A stretch of 64,000 bases of DNA from an uncultured Acetatifactor sp. (lineage in GTDB: Bacteria; Bacillota; Clostridia; Lachnospirales; Lachnospiraceae), in contig CAJUCE010000003.1 in assembly GCA_910584865.1 (NCBI GenBank), positions 124,001 to 188,000 of the forward strand, in the 5' to 3' direction. This document shows positions 52,826 to 61,373 of this stretch, piece after piece. Each line of letters opens with the position of its first letter. Position 1 is the first letter of the stretch. Position numbers and translations under genes: made by a program. The notes beneath the pieces were generated by a model, which saw nothing but the letters and a program-made list of their open reading frames with translations, had not been told where the DNA came from and did no database searches.

Positions 52826-55033
52826 CTACATTTCCGTCATATCTCTCCGCAATCCCCCAAAATCCAGATAATCCTCAATAAACTGCTTCCGCAGCAGGCC
52901 GAATGGCACGAACTCATTGTACTTCCCCTTCACCTGCACCTTGTCCGGCAAAAGAAGGCTGTACAAATCCGGCTCCGAGCGCAGGATATCCAGAATGATG
53001 GCTTCCAGTTCCTCACCGCTGCCGCCAAAAACCACCTCCAGGTACAGACTGGTGCTCCAGGGCATTTTATTGCTGATGCCTCTCTGGAGCAGGAGAAAGT
53101 GAAGCGTCACAAGCTGCCTGGTGCCGATCCAGGGAAACACCGCATATTTTCTCTCGGAAAGGGCCGTAACCAGGTTTTCCAGGATACCGCTGTTCCTGGC
53201 GATGTAACGGATTTCCGTCAGCCTCTCCTGACAGCGTTCGCTTAAATACAGATAGGGGTCATCCAGCTGCATCACGCTGCGGACCTTGCGCACCAGTCTG
53301 GTGTGCAGGTCAATCTCGAAATCCATATCCCAGTCCACCGCGGAGATGCCCGGCACCTGCTTCACAAAGAGCACCTTGGACTTCACATTGATATCCACGG
53401 TCTCCCAGGACAGCCCTGCCAGGGCAAAGCGGGTGCCCACGGGATAGGGCTTGTCCACCGTGCCGATGGTGCGGTTCTCATCCTTCACCAGAAGATATTC
53501 CGGCGATTCGAAAACCGTCAGGAACTTGTGGCTGTTGATAATCTTCTCACCGGCCCGGCCCACCGTCAGGCCGTTGTGCTCCGTGCGTTCCAGCTGCTCA
53601 ATGTCCACCAGGTGGAGCAGGAGCTTCTTATAATCCTCCTGGGAAATCCTGCGGAAACAGCCCAGGCTTAACACCGCGCCTGCCAGGGAAGCCGGAGACA
53701 TCTCCCCGTTGCTTTTCAGGCAGCTTAAGGTCTGGTGGTACAGAAGGTTGTAGGGATGGTGCCTGGGCGGGATGGGTTCAATCCAGTGCTCCCGCAGGTA
53801 CAGCTCCACAATGGCGATGGTGCGGATAAATTCCCAGTTGATGGGGCCGAGCACATCCGAAGTATTGATTTTCAGGCTCTCCACAAAGGTAAACAGCAGC
53901 TGCGGAATCTGTCCCCGCCGCCCGCACCGCCCCAGTCTCTGAGCAAAACTGGACACATTCAGGGGCGCCCCCACCTGCACTGCCTGGTCCAGGGAGCCGA
54001 TGTCGATGCCCAGTTCCAGGGTCACGGTGGCGCCGGTGACGATTTTCTCCTCCGCGGACTTCATCTCCTCCTCCGTGTTCTCCCGAAGCAGGGCGGACAC
54101 ATTACCGTGATGGACGCGGTATACGTCCGGAGCCTTGTGTTTTAACGCAATTTCGTGCAGATGGGCCATAATCTGCTCGACTTCCTCCCGGCTGTTGGCG
54201 AAAATGATGGTCTTCTTGTCCAGGGTCTGGCGGAACAGGTACTCGTAATGCTCCCTGTCGCCAATGTCGCCTCCGGTATCCACATCCACCACATTCAGGC
54301 TGCCGTCCCGCTCCACCATATCCCGCCTGTCCGCGTAATTCACAAAGCGCTCGATGTGCAGCCGCACCCGCTTTTTCCCCTCGTTCACAATGGGGGCCGC
54401 GCACCGCCTGCCGCTTCCGGTGTTCAGCCAGTTCTGCGCCAGGGACACATCCCCCAGGGTTGCGGACAGGCCGATGCGCCTGGGATTCACCCCGGTTAGG
54501 TTTTTCAGCCGCTCCAACACGCACAAAAGCTGCAGTCCCCGCACGTCCCGCATGAAATAATGCACTTCGTCGATAATAACAAAACGCAGATCCGAAAACA
54601 GGGACAAACAGCTCCCCCGGCGGTTGGTCAGCAGGCTCTCCAGGGATTCCGGCGTAATCTGAAGGATACCCTCGGGCTGCTTCATCAGCTTTTCCTTCCT
54701 GTCCATGGAGGCGTCCCCGTGCCATTTGGTCACCGGGATATTGGAGTCTAAGAGCAACAGCTCCAGGCGCTTGAACTGGTCATTGATCAAGGCCTTCAGC
54801 GGGGAAATGTACACCACCCCCACAGAGGCGGACGGATGGTTGTACAGCTCCGTGAGCACGGGGAGAAAGGCCGCCTCCGTCTTGCCCGAAGCCGTGCCCG
54901 AGGACAGCAGCAGATTGTCGTCGCTGTCGAAAACCACATCGCAGGCCGCCACCTGTATACCCCGAAGCTCCTCCCACTTATTCTGATAGATAAAATCCTG
55001 GATGAACGGCGCAAGCCTGGAAAACGCATCCAT
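52826..55033 (-). CDS. DEAD/DEAH-box helicase, Lhr-like
   Basis: A 735-residue SF2 helicase (GGGAGG upstream of ATG 55033). RecA-like domain 1: LLLSSGTASGKTEAAFLPVL (Walker A ASGKT), VYISPLKALINDQFKRLE, QITPESLESLL, VIIDEVHYFMRDVRG (DEVH box), RRIGLSATLGD (motif III). Domain 2: KKTIIFANSREEVEQIMAHL, VTGATVTLELGIDIGSLDQA, SSFAQRLGRCGRRGQ (motif VI). The C-terminal part (about 400-735) is a winged-helix/Lhr-core-like region. Much shorter than E. coli Lhr (1538). Probably acts in DNA or RNA repair/processing; no partner genes are adjacent. Confidence 0.9.
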   Translation of the reverse strand: MDAFSRLAPFIQDFIYQNKWEELRGIQVAACDVVFDSDDNLLLSSGTASGKTEAAFLPVLTELYNHPSASVGVVYISPLKALINDQFKRLELLLLDSNIPVTKWHGDASMDRKEKLMKQPEGILQITPESLESLLTNRRGSCLSLFSDLRFVIIDEVHYFMRDVRGLQLLCVLERLKNLTGVNPRRIGLSATLGDVSLAQNWLNTGSGRRCAAPIVNEGKKRVRLHIERFVNYADRRDMVERDGSLNVVDVDTGGDIGDREHYEYLFRQTLDKKTIIFANSREEVEQIMAHLHEIALKHKAPDVYRVHHGNVSALLRENTEEEMKSAEEKIVTGATVTLELGIDIGSLDQAVQVGAPLNVSSFAQRLGRCGRRGQIPQLLFTFVESLKINTSDVLGPINWEFIRTIAIVELYLREHWIEPIPPRHHPYNLLYHQTLSCLKSNGEMSPASLAGAVLSLGCFRRISQEDYKKLLLHLVDIEQLERTEHNGLTVGRAGEKIINSHKFLTVFESPEYLLVKDENRTIGTVDKPYPVGTRFALAGLSWETVDINVKSKVLFVKQVPGISAVDWDMDFEIDLHTRLVRKVRSVMQLDDPYLYLSERCQERLTEIRYIARNSGILENLVTALSERKYAVFPWIGTRQLVTLHFLLLQRGISNKMPWSTSLYLEVVFGGSGEELEAIILDILRSEPDLYSLLLPDKVQVKGKYNEFVPFGLLRKQFIEDYLDFGGLRRDMTEM

Positions 55034-55201
55034 TTTATACCTCCCTGCGGTCTCTTAACCACTATCGCTTATTTGTTGTGGCTTCGCATATGGCTCCGAA
55101 ATTCTGATTGCTTCCACTATAGAATCCACGGACAGATTCCATGATCCGGATTCTGTATTTGATTCTAGCATAGAATAAAACGCTTTACAATGAATTTTAG
55201 A

Positions 55202-55230
55202 TTGAATCTCCGCCTCTCCCGTGCTATACT
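55202..55230 (+). promoter_or_regulatory. Sigma-A promoter of the Sel1-PHP operon
   Basis: TTGAAT (55202-55207), 17-nt spacer, TATACT (55225-55230). The leader is about 110 nt; otherwise 55034-55348 holds no gene. Confidence 0.65.
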
Positions 55231-55348
55231 GAATGACAGGGAAATGCGCTGCCGCGCAAAACCCGGGCGAAAACAGAAACGAACGGATATGCCAAGGAAG
55301 CAATATCCGTTATTTCCCCACAATTCCCAATTAAAAAAGGAGCACACA

Positions 55349-55768
55349 ATGTCAGATTCCTACTATAAACCCTGTAAAGAGCTTGCAATCTGTAATGAGT
55401 TGATTGAGAAATATTTTAACACACAGCAATATGAAAAATGTTTCCAGGGACATTTGGCCCTTGCCGGACAGGGCTATCCTCTTGCGGAATGCCAGGTGGG
55501 ATATTTCTACTATGAGGGTCTGGGAGTAAAAAAAGACCTGAAAAAAGCTGTCTATTGGACGCGCCGGGCTGCGGAGCACGGTGACCGTGACGGTCAATAT
55601 AACCTTGCCTGGTTCTACGAAGAAGCCATTGGTGTGGAACAGGATAGGAAACAGGCAGAATTCTGGTATCAGAAGGCAGCTTTGCAGGACCATGACCTTG
55701 CCGCCCGGAAATGCGCGGAGCTTGGTATTGACATAAAGGCTCAGGCAGATTGTAAAGCGGAGGCATAG
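55349..55768 (+). CDS. Small Sel1-repeat protein
   Basis: A 139-residue protein from ATG 55349 (AAGGAG upstream). Two to three Sel1-like helical repeats: YPLAECQVGYFYYEGLGVKK, then DGQYNLAWFYEEAIGVEQDR, each with AxxxLGxxYxxGxGV-type spacing. Such repeats mediate protein-protein contacts. No signal peptide is seen, so it is cytosolic. It is followed 21 nt later by the PHP-domain gene, with which it likely shares a transcript. Confidence 0.88.
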   Translation: MSDSYYKPCKELAICNELIEKYFNTQQYEKCFQGHLALAGQGYPLAECQVGYFYYEGLGVKKDLKKAVYWTRRAAEHGDRDGQYNLAWFYEEAIGVEQDRKQAEFWYQKAALQDHDLAARKCAELGIDIKAQADCKAEA

Positions 55769-55789
55769 AAAGGTAGGGAAGTTTTGTAT

Positions 55790-56695
55790 ATGGAAGAACC
55801 AAAAGAAACACCAGACAACAAACAAGCGGATGTCCCCGGAAGATACATAGACCTGCACACCCACTCCACCTATTCCGACGGCACCAATACACCGGCCGAA
55901 ATCGTAAGACACGCAAAGGAAACAGGACTGTCAGCCATCTCTCTTACAGACCATGATACCATATCAGGCCTGGAGGAGGCGCGTATGCAGGCCGCAGCCT
56001 TGGGAATCCGCTTTGTGGACGGAGTGGAGATTAATTCCCACTGCCACATGGACAATAAAGAGATCAACATTCATGTTTTAGGATATTCCTTTGTCCCCAA
56101 CGCCCTCAGCGACTACATGAAGACACTGAAAACCCTGCGTACAGAGCACAACCGGGCTATTTTACGTGCTCTTGGCTCAGCGGGGATTCCCATCGAGTAT
56201 GAAGAACTGGAGGCCCGGTCCCCCGGCAGCACCATAACCCGCTTAAATATAGCCAGACTTTTGGTCCAAAAGGGATATGCGGAAAACGTAAAAGACGCCC
56301 TGCACAGGTATCTGCACAAGGAGGGTTCCGCCTACGTTCCATGCCAGTACCCTCCATTTTCCGCAGTAGCCCGGAAAATACATGATGCAGAAGGTGTGGT
56401 CTCCCTGGCGCATCCTGCGGAATATGGACTGAGCGGCAGCGAAACGGAATCCCTGATCCGGCATCTTACAGGGCAGGGCCTGGATGCGGTGGAATGTATC
56501 CATCCCACACAAAATACCGCATATGCACATAATCTCATCCAAATTTCTTCTAAATACCGCCTTTCCCTGACCGGCGGCAGCGATTTCCACGAAAATAGGA
56601 AAGACGGTACCGGCCTTGGGACAGGCGGAGACGGAATGCGGATTCCTGAAAGCTTTCTGAACGGGCTTTGCGTCAGGCGGCGGATGCACTTATAG
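55790..56695 (+). CDS. PHP-domain phosphoesterase (RNase AM / nucleoside bisphosphate phosphatase type)
   Basis: A 301-residue protein from ATG 55790 (AGGGAAG upstream; a TTG two codons earlier is possible). PHP metal-binding motifs: YIDLHTHSTYSDGTNTPAEI, SAISLTDHDTISGLEEA, FVDGVEINSH, NIHVLGYSF, VSLAHPAEYG, LTGGSDFHE. This set matches the YciV/TrpH group that includes RNase AM and 3',5'-nucleoside bisphosphate phosphatases. It acts in the cytosol with two or three metal ions; the exact substrate is unproven. Confidence 0.9.
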   Translation: MEEPKETPDNKQADVPGRYIDLHTHSTYSDGTNTPAEIVRHAKETGLSAISLTDHDTISGLEEARMQAAALGIRFVDGVEINSHCHMDNKEINIHVLGYSFVPNALSDYMKTLKTLRTEHNRAILRALGSAGIPIEYEELEARSPGSTITRLNIARLLVQKGYAENVKDALHRYLHKEGSAYVPCQYPPFSAVARKIHDAEGVVSLAHPAEYGLSGSETESLIRHLTGQGLDAVECIHPTQNTAYAHNLIQISSKYRLSLTGGSDFHENRKDGTGLGTGGDGMRIPESFLNGLCVRRRMHL

Positions 56696-56707
56696 GAGGT
56701 TTATTGT

Positions 56708-57013
56708 ATGTTTGAAGAAATAACATTCCCAGAACATGAATATGAGTCTGTTCAAAAGTATTTAAATAAACTAGGGTATTGTTATACCACGAGGGTATAT
56801 AAAGAAGTCGGGAAATATAAAGTCGGGGAATTATATACCGCCCCATGGGGTGATATATTGAAAATAGACGAAGTTAAAACATACTGGAAAGTATCAGACC
56901 GCCCTTTCTATGACGAAATGAATGATGATGAAAAGACAGAAATCTGTAAATATTCTGAAGATATAGGATTGCCATATGAATTTATAAGATTTTCTAAAAG
57001 TACAGTATTATAA
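56708..57013 (+). CDS. Small AT-rich gene, ASCH/PUA-like protein of unknown function
   Basis: A 101-residue protein with AGGAGG before ATG 56708, 12 nt after the PHP gene. The text YCYTTRVYKEVGKYKVGELY, TAPWGDILKIDEVKTYWKVS and YEFIRFSK has the T/R...KVG..Y pattern of ASCH/PUA RNA-binding domains, which is suggestive only. The gene is clearly more AT-rich than its neighbours (frequent AAA, TAT, ATA, GAA codons), pointing to recent acquisition. Product cytosolic; no firm function. Confidence 0.7.
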   Translation: MFEEITFPEHEYESVQKYLNKLGYCYTTRVYKEVGKYKVGELYTAPWGDILKIDEVKTYWKVSDRPFYDEMNDDEKTEICKYSEDIGLPYEFIRFSKSTVL

Positions 57014-57128
57014 TATTTTAACAGCGACAAATTCCGGTTCGCTGACGCAAACTGCTCGCAAATGCTTCACTTTTTGCTCGACACCGCTTGAATATCGGAA
57101 AAATAGCAAAATATAGGAGGACAACACC

Positions 57129-58262
57129 ATGATTTACAAACAATTTCAGAACCTGCAGCTTTCCGCCCTTGGGCTTGGCATGATGCGCCTGCCCGTTGTA
57201 AACGGCGACGACAATGTGGTGGATGAAGAAAAAGCCGCGGAAATGATCGACTATGCCTACCAAAACGGCATCAATTATTTTGATACGGCCTGGGGCTATC
57301 ACAACGGCAACTCGGAGCTGATTGCCGGGAAATATTTAAGCCGCTATCCCCGGGAGAGCTATTACCTTGCCAGTAAATTCCCCGGCTATGACCTCGCCAA
57401 TATGGACAAGGTGGAGGAAATCTTTGAGAAACAGCTTGAGAAGTGCCGGACGCCCTACTTCGATTTCTATCTGTTCCACAATGTCTACGAGGGAAATATA
57501 GACTCCTATCTCAACCCCGAGTATGGCATCCTGGAATATCTGCTGAAACAGAAAGAAAACGGTCGCATCCGCCATCTTGGTTTTTCGGCCCACGGCAGCA
57601 TAGACGTAATCCGGCGTTTCCTGAACGCTTACGGCGCACATATGGAATTCGGCCAGCTTCAGCTCAACTACATGGACTGGCACTTCCAGAATGCACAGGA
57701 GAAGGCCGCGCTGCTTACACAGTCAGGCATTCCGGTATGGGTCATGGAACCCCTGCGGGGCGGCAAACTGGCGGCGGCTTCCGAAGAGCTGACTGCCGCC
57801 ATGCACTCCATGCGCCCGGAAGAAACCGTTCCCGGGTGGGCCTTCCGTTTTCTCCAGAGCATTCCCGGCGTGACCATGGTTCTATCCGGCATGTCCAATC
57901 TGGAACAGCTCAAGGCAAACATTGCTACATATGCAGCCGACGCGCCTCTGAACAGGGAGGAATTTGACACCCTGGTCAGGATTACGGACACGGAAGTGAA
58001 AAAGGCCGGACTGCCCTGCACCGCCTGCCATTACTGTACCAGTCACTGCCCGAAGAACCTCCCCATTCCGGATCTCATCGCCCTGTACAATGAGCACAAG
58101 GCCACAGGCGGCGGTTTCATCGCCCCCATGGCCGTCGGCAGCATGCCCCCGGAGAAACGTCCCGCCAGCTGCGTAGGATGCAGAAGCTGCGAGCAGGTCT
58201 GCCCTCAGCAGATTAAGATATCCGAAATGATGGCAGACTTTACTTCTATGATTGGTATGTAG
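57129..58262 (+). CDS. Aldo/keto reductase with C-terminal ferredoxin-type Fe-S domain
   Basis: A 377-residue protein (AGGAGG upstream of ATG 57129). Aldo/keto reductase barrel: LSALGLGMMRLPVV, NYFDTAWGYHNGNSELIAG (catalytic Asp/Tyr), YYLASKFPGYD, FDFYLFHNV, IRHLGFSAHG. The C-terminal region has two [4Fe-4S] cysteine clusters, CTACHYCTSHCPKNLPIPD and CVGCRSCEQVCPQQIKISE. This architecture is common in anaerobes, where electrons may come from ferredoxin rather than only NAD(P)H. The substrate is unknown. The 115 bp before it contain no gene. Confidence 0.9.
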   Translation: MIYKQFQNLQLSALGLGMMRLPVVNGDDNVVDEEKAAEMIDYAYQNGINYFDTAWGYHNGNSELIAGKYLSRYPRESYYLASKFPGYDLANMDKVEEIFEKQLEKCRTPYFDFYLFHNVYEGNIDSYLNPEYGILEYLLKQKENGRIRHLGFSAHGSIDVIRRFLNAYGAHMEFGQLQLNYMDWHFQNAQEKAALLTQSGIPVWVMEPLRGGKLAAASEELTAAMHSMRPEETVPGWAFRFLQSIPGVTMVLSGMSNLEQLKANIATYAADAPLNREEFDTLVRITDTEVKKAGLPCTACHYCTSHCPKNLPIPDLIALYNEHKATGGGFIAPMAVGSMPPEKRPASCVGCRSCEQVCPQQIKISEMMADFTSMIGM

Positions 58263-58425
58263 TGAAAATTTTTGAACTATATATGGATTGTACTTATCCG
58301 GCTGACTGTATTTTACAGTGTAAGGAAGTGTCTTAAAATAATTTGTACGAGTTTCCGGAAGATTTCTGATTATATGCTGTTTTCGGAAAAACGAATTGCA
58401 CATAATATTTTGCGGCTTTCTTATC

Positions 58426-58492
58426 CTGACCCGGACAAGCCGGAAGCAAAATTTTGTCAAAATGCACAGGATTTTGCTGTTAAGTACCTAAA
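58426..58492 (+). repeat. Dispersed intergenic repeat element, copy B
   Basis: Begins CTGACCCGGACAAGCCGGA and ends GGATTTTGCTGTTAAGTACC. It lies in the 628-bp gap between the aldo/keto reductase and GH25 genes, which holds no convincing gene but two element copies and an inverted repeat. Confidence 0.7.
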
Positions 58493-58559
58493 TGACTACT
58501 TCGAAACAATGCAGACCATAAAAAATGCAGTTTTTCAGCAGCATCAGAATTATGTACAA

Positions 58560-58627
58560 CACTCGTGAGCGCATATTTTTACTTACGTAAATGGCATTAC
58601 AGATACGCTCACGAGTGATACACTTAT
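58560..58627 (+). repeat. Perfect 12-bp inverted repeat, related to 40781-40846
   Basis: CACTCGTGAGCG (58560-58571) and CGCTCACGAGTG (58616-58627) around 44 nt. The arm sequence recurs, slightly changed, in the leader of the DUF2975 gene. Confidence 0.6.
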
Positions 58628-58790
58628 TCGCGGCAAAGGTTTCAGGCTGTAAACTTATAGTAAACGACTTTAAAATCTTTACCTTGGTATACAATACTGA
58701 TCGCAGCTGTGACTCCGGCTCTGGATAAAGTAAAAATGATACGGATGTTTACTATAATTCTGATGCGGCAGCAAAAAAGTCTGGCATACT

Positions 58791-58895
58791 CTGGCCCGGA
58801 CAAGCCAGATCCAAAGATTTTCCGGAACACGCCAGAATGCTGCGAAATGCACCAGAATACTGCGAAATGCGCAAGCTTCCGCTTAAGCGCCTAAT
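58791..58895 (+). repeat. Dispersed intergenic repeat element, copy C (expanded)
   Basis: Begins CTGGCCCGGACAAGCCAGA, shares GATTTTCCGGAA with copy D, and ends CCGCTTAAGCGCCTAA. It is longer than the other copies because of an internal duplication (AATGCTGCGAAATGCACCAG followed by AATACTGCGAAATGCGC). Its end touches the GH25 stop codon (58891-58893). Confidence 0.65.
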
Positions 58896-59904
58896 AATAA
58901 AACACTTCCTGTATACTATTGTACCCTGCGATTCCGTCTTCCTTTAAGCCGATCTTTCTCTGCAGAGCAAAGGTCTCCCGCCTGGCCTCCTGCCCGAACA
59001 AACCGTCCACGGCCTGTCTGTGGCCCAAAATCTCATTACACCTGTCCTGCCACCATTTCACCACATGCCCGGCGGAACCCACGATGTATTTCTGCCCGGA
59101 CTTCTGCGCCTTCAGTATGATTTGTCTGCGGACATATTGTGTCTTCGGGCCGTCTATCCCATCCGCATTCAGCTCGTTTCCGTTTTCGTCCCGAATATTG
59201 TCAGCCCTGGCTGCTGTCTGGAAATTTAGGATATTGATATTTTTCTTCTCCTCCCGGGGAACTCTTTCCATGATTTTGTCAAAATCCGTGTAGAACCGGT
59301 TCAAGTCCACGCTTCCCCGCACGCCGGGCACCCGGCCGCCGGAGGTATACTGCCAGATATCTGCCGCCTCCCGTTCGTCCTCCGAAAGTGCTGTCTTATA
59401 CCTGGCATACCAGATATACACCTTCCCAACCGCAGCCTCAATCCTCCCCAGTTCAAAATAATTCCGCAGATAGTCACGGTTGCCGTAGAGAACCGGAATG
59501 AAACCAGCATCCCGCACATGAGTCAAGAACGCGACAGCCATATCCGTAGCCAGTTTTTTTGTCACATCCACTCCGTTTTTTCTGGCATAATTCACACTGT
59601 CATACTCAAAATCAAAAGCGATGGGACAGCCTTTCCAGTACTTCCCTGCCTGGGCAACTGCGTATCCCGCCTCCGCAGCTGCCATTTCCTCTGTATACGC
59701 ATAGGAAAACCAATACAGCACCACAGACATGCCCAGATGGTAACAGGCCGCCGCATTTGCCGCAAACTGCTGATCTACATTATTCCGGCCGTATCCTATC
59801 CGCAGCCCTGCCATCCGGTATCCCGCATTCCGTATCCGTTTCATGTCCACCACACCCTGATGGGCGGACAGGTCCGGCCCCTCTCCTGTGAAATATCTGC
59901 TCAT
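58891..59904 (-). CDS. GH25 lysozyme with C-terminal peptidoglycan-binding-like domain
   Basis: A 337-residue protein. The GH25 barrel (about 1-200) has GPDLSAHQGVVDMKRIRNAG with the catalytic-region Asp, MAGLRIGYGRNNVDQQFAAN, CPIAFDFEYDSVNYA (acidic catalytic pair) and REAADIWQYTSGGRVPGVRG. The C-terminal 90 residues (VVKWWQDRCNEILGHRQAVD, LFGQEARRETFALQRKIGL) resemble a PG_binding_1 domain. It cleaves the glycan strand of peptidoglycan. There is no signal peptide, so export would need a phage-type holin or another route. It is divergent from the XRE regulator gene. Confidence 0.9.
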   Translation of the reverse strand: MSRYFTGEGPDLSAHQGVVDMKRIRNAGYRMAGLRIGYGRNNVDQQFAANAAACYHLGMSVVLYWFSYAYTEEMAAAEAGYAVAQAGKYWKGCPIAFDFEYDSVNYARKNGVDVTKKLATDMAVAFLTHVRDAGFIPVLYGNRDYLRNYFELGRIEAAVGKVYIWYARYKTALSEDEREAADIWQYTSGGRVPGVRGSVDLNRFYTDFDKIMERVPREEKKNINILNFQTAARADNIRDENGNELNADGIDGPKTQYVRRQIILKAQKSGQKYIVGSAGHVVKWWQDRCNEILGHRQAVDGLFGQEARRETFALQRKIGLKEDGIAGYNSIQEVFYY

Positions 59905-60090
59905 AAATTACCTCATTTCGCTATCTGCCGCAACGCGGCTCATTCTGAACATTATATGCAGGGAGACGCCAACAGCATTCCTTTGCCCGTCTTCTTTCCG
60001 TCCCTGCCCAGCACCGGATCATTCTGTTTAGTAAGCGCTGGCCGTTTTCATATTCACTCTATAGGTGAAAAAATATCACTTTATGTGTAG

Positions 60091-60119
60091 TTGTATTTTC
60101 CGGGAAACAGAGATAAAAT
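60091..60119 (+). promoter_or_regulatory. Sigma-A promoter of the XRE-ABC transporter unit
   Basis: TTGTAT (60091-60096), 17-nt spacer, TAAAAT (60114-60119), 86 nt before the regulator start. No gene is seen in 59905-60205. Confidence 0.6.
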
Positions 60120-60205
60120 TTTATCAATATGAACGGCACAACTTTACCCGCAGCCAAAAACATCCTAAAATATTTACCAAAAAACATTATAAGGAGTCTC
60201 CCATC

Positions 60206-61300
60206 ATGAAACTACAGATCGGCGAAAACATAAAATCCCTCCGCAAAGCCGCAAACATCACCCAGGAAACCCTGGCTGAAATGCTTGGGGTGTCCTGTCA
60301 GTCCGTCTCCCGCTGGGAACTGGGCGTGTGCTATCCCGACATGGAGCTGCTGCCCGCCATAGCACAGATTTTCCGCTGCTCCACGGACAGCCTGCTGGGC
60401 ATTGACGATGCCACGGAAAAGGCGAAAGTAAACCGATATCTGGAACGGTTCCAGGCGGCCATCAACAAGGGAAAGGTCCAGGAATGCATTGATACCGCCC
60501 GGGAAGGAGTTGCGGAATTTCCCAACAATTACGCGCTGCTCAACAAACTGATGTACGCTCTCTTCATATCCGGCGACGAGGACGGCAACATTCCGGAATG
60601 GAAGGAAAACATGGAAAAATACGACAAAGAACTCGTCGCTCTGGGAGAGCGGATTCAAAAGCACTGCCCTGACCAGGACATCCGCCTGGAAGCCACCGCC
60701 CGACTGGCCTTCCAACATGTGGAGATGGGGCGCAAAGACCTGGGACGTTCCATCTACGATACCCTTCCCCCCAAGGAATTATGCCGGGAAAACCAGATCT
60801 GGTGGGGACTGAAGGAAGAGGAAAAACTGCCCTTTCTCAGGAAGGAAGTCCTGGCAGATTACGAAAGCCTGCGCGGCAACATTTGGATGCTCAGCCAACA
60901 GGACAGGATTCCGGATCAGGACGCAGTGATGATGATAAAGAAAATATTTGCCCTGGATAACCTGGTTTATGACGGAAAGCCTTCCCCGGACAACTGGCTT
61001 ACCGCAAGGCTGCAATGCGATCTGTCAAAACTGTACGCAAAACTGGGCCTGGAACAGCCTATGTACGAGCACCTGCATCTGACAGCCCGGGCGGCGAAAG
61101 CCTTTGACCTCCGGCCGGAACGCCAGACCTGCACCAGTCTCCTTTTAGGCGACATAGAGGAAAAGTCCATTGATTTCGAAACGGATGATACCAGGCCCCT
61201 GACGGAAATCATGCGGGACAAATGGCTTTCCGTTTCCGCCTTTGACCCGTACCGCCAGGAGGAGCCCTTCCGGGATCTCCTGCGCTCCCTGGGCGCTTAA
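60206..61300 (+). CDS. XRE-family regulator with helical-repeat C-terminal domain
   Basis: A 364-residue protein from ATG 60206 (AAGGAG upstream). Residues 3-65 are an HTH (IGENIKSLRKAANITQETLA, EMLGVSCQSVSRWELGVCYP). The remaining 300 residues are alpha-helical with TPR-like text (RYLERFQAAINKGKVQECID, EDGNIPEWKENMEKYDKELV, LYAKLGLEQPMYEHLHLTAR). Such regulators sense a ligand or peptide through the repeats. It is followed by two ABC half-transporter genes, which it probably controls. Its last two codons and stop lie inside a dispersed repeat copy. Confidence 0.87.
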   Translation: MKLQIGENIKSLRKAANITQETLAEMLGVSCQSVSRWELGVCYPDMELLPAIAQIFRCSTDSLLGIDDATEKAKVNRYLERFQAAINKGKVQECIDTAREGVAEFPNNYALLNKLMYALFISGDEDGNIPEWKENMEKYDKELVALGERIQKHCPDQDIRLEATARLAFQHVEMGRKDLGRSIYDTLPPKELCRENQIWWGLKEEEKLPFLRKEVLADYESLRGNIWMLSQQDRIPDQDAVMMIKKIFALDNLVYDGKPSPDNWLTARLQCDLSKLYAKLGLEQPMYEHLHLTARAAKAFDLRPERQTCTSLLLGDIEEKSIDFETDDTRPLTEIMRDKWLSVSAFDPYRQEEPFRDLLRSLGA

Positions 61301-61359
61301 TGACAAAATCCCGCGCGAAGCCTCACTCATTCCGGAAAATCCGGCTTGTCCGGGCCAGG
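61292..61359 (-). repeat. Dispersed intergenic repeat element, copy D (inverted)
   Basis: On the minus strand it starts CCTGGCCCGGACAAGCCGGA, contains TTTTCCGGAATG and ends GGGATTTTGTCATTAAGCGCC. It overlaps the last codons of the XRE regulator gene and ends 14 bp before the ABC transporter start. Confidence 0.7.
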
Positions 61360-61373
61360 AAAGGATAGTTTAC

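Noticed and set aside
58272..58568. A 98-codon plus-strand frame between the aldo/keto reductase and GH25 genes
   Set aside because: The readable part (PDPDKPEAKFCQNAQDF) is the translation of dispersed repeat copy B; no ribosome binding site, so it is not called a gene.
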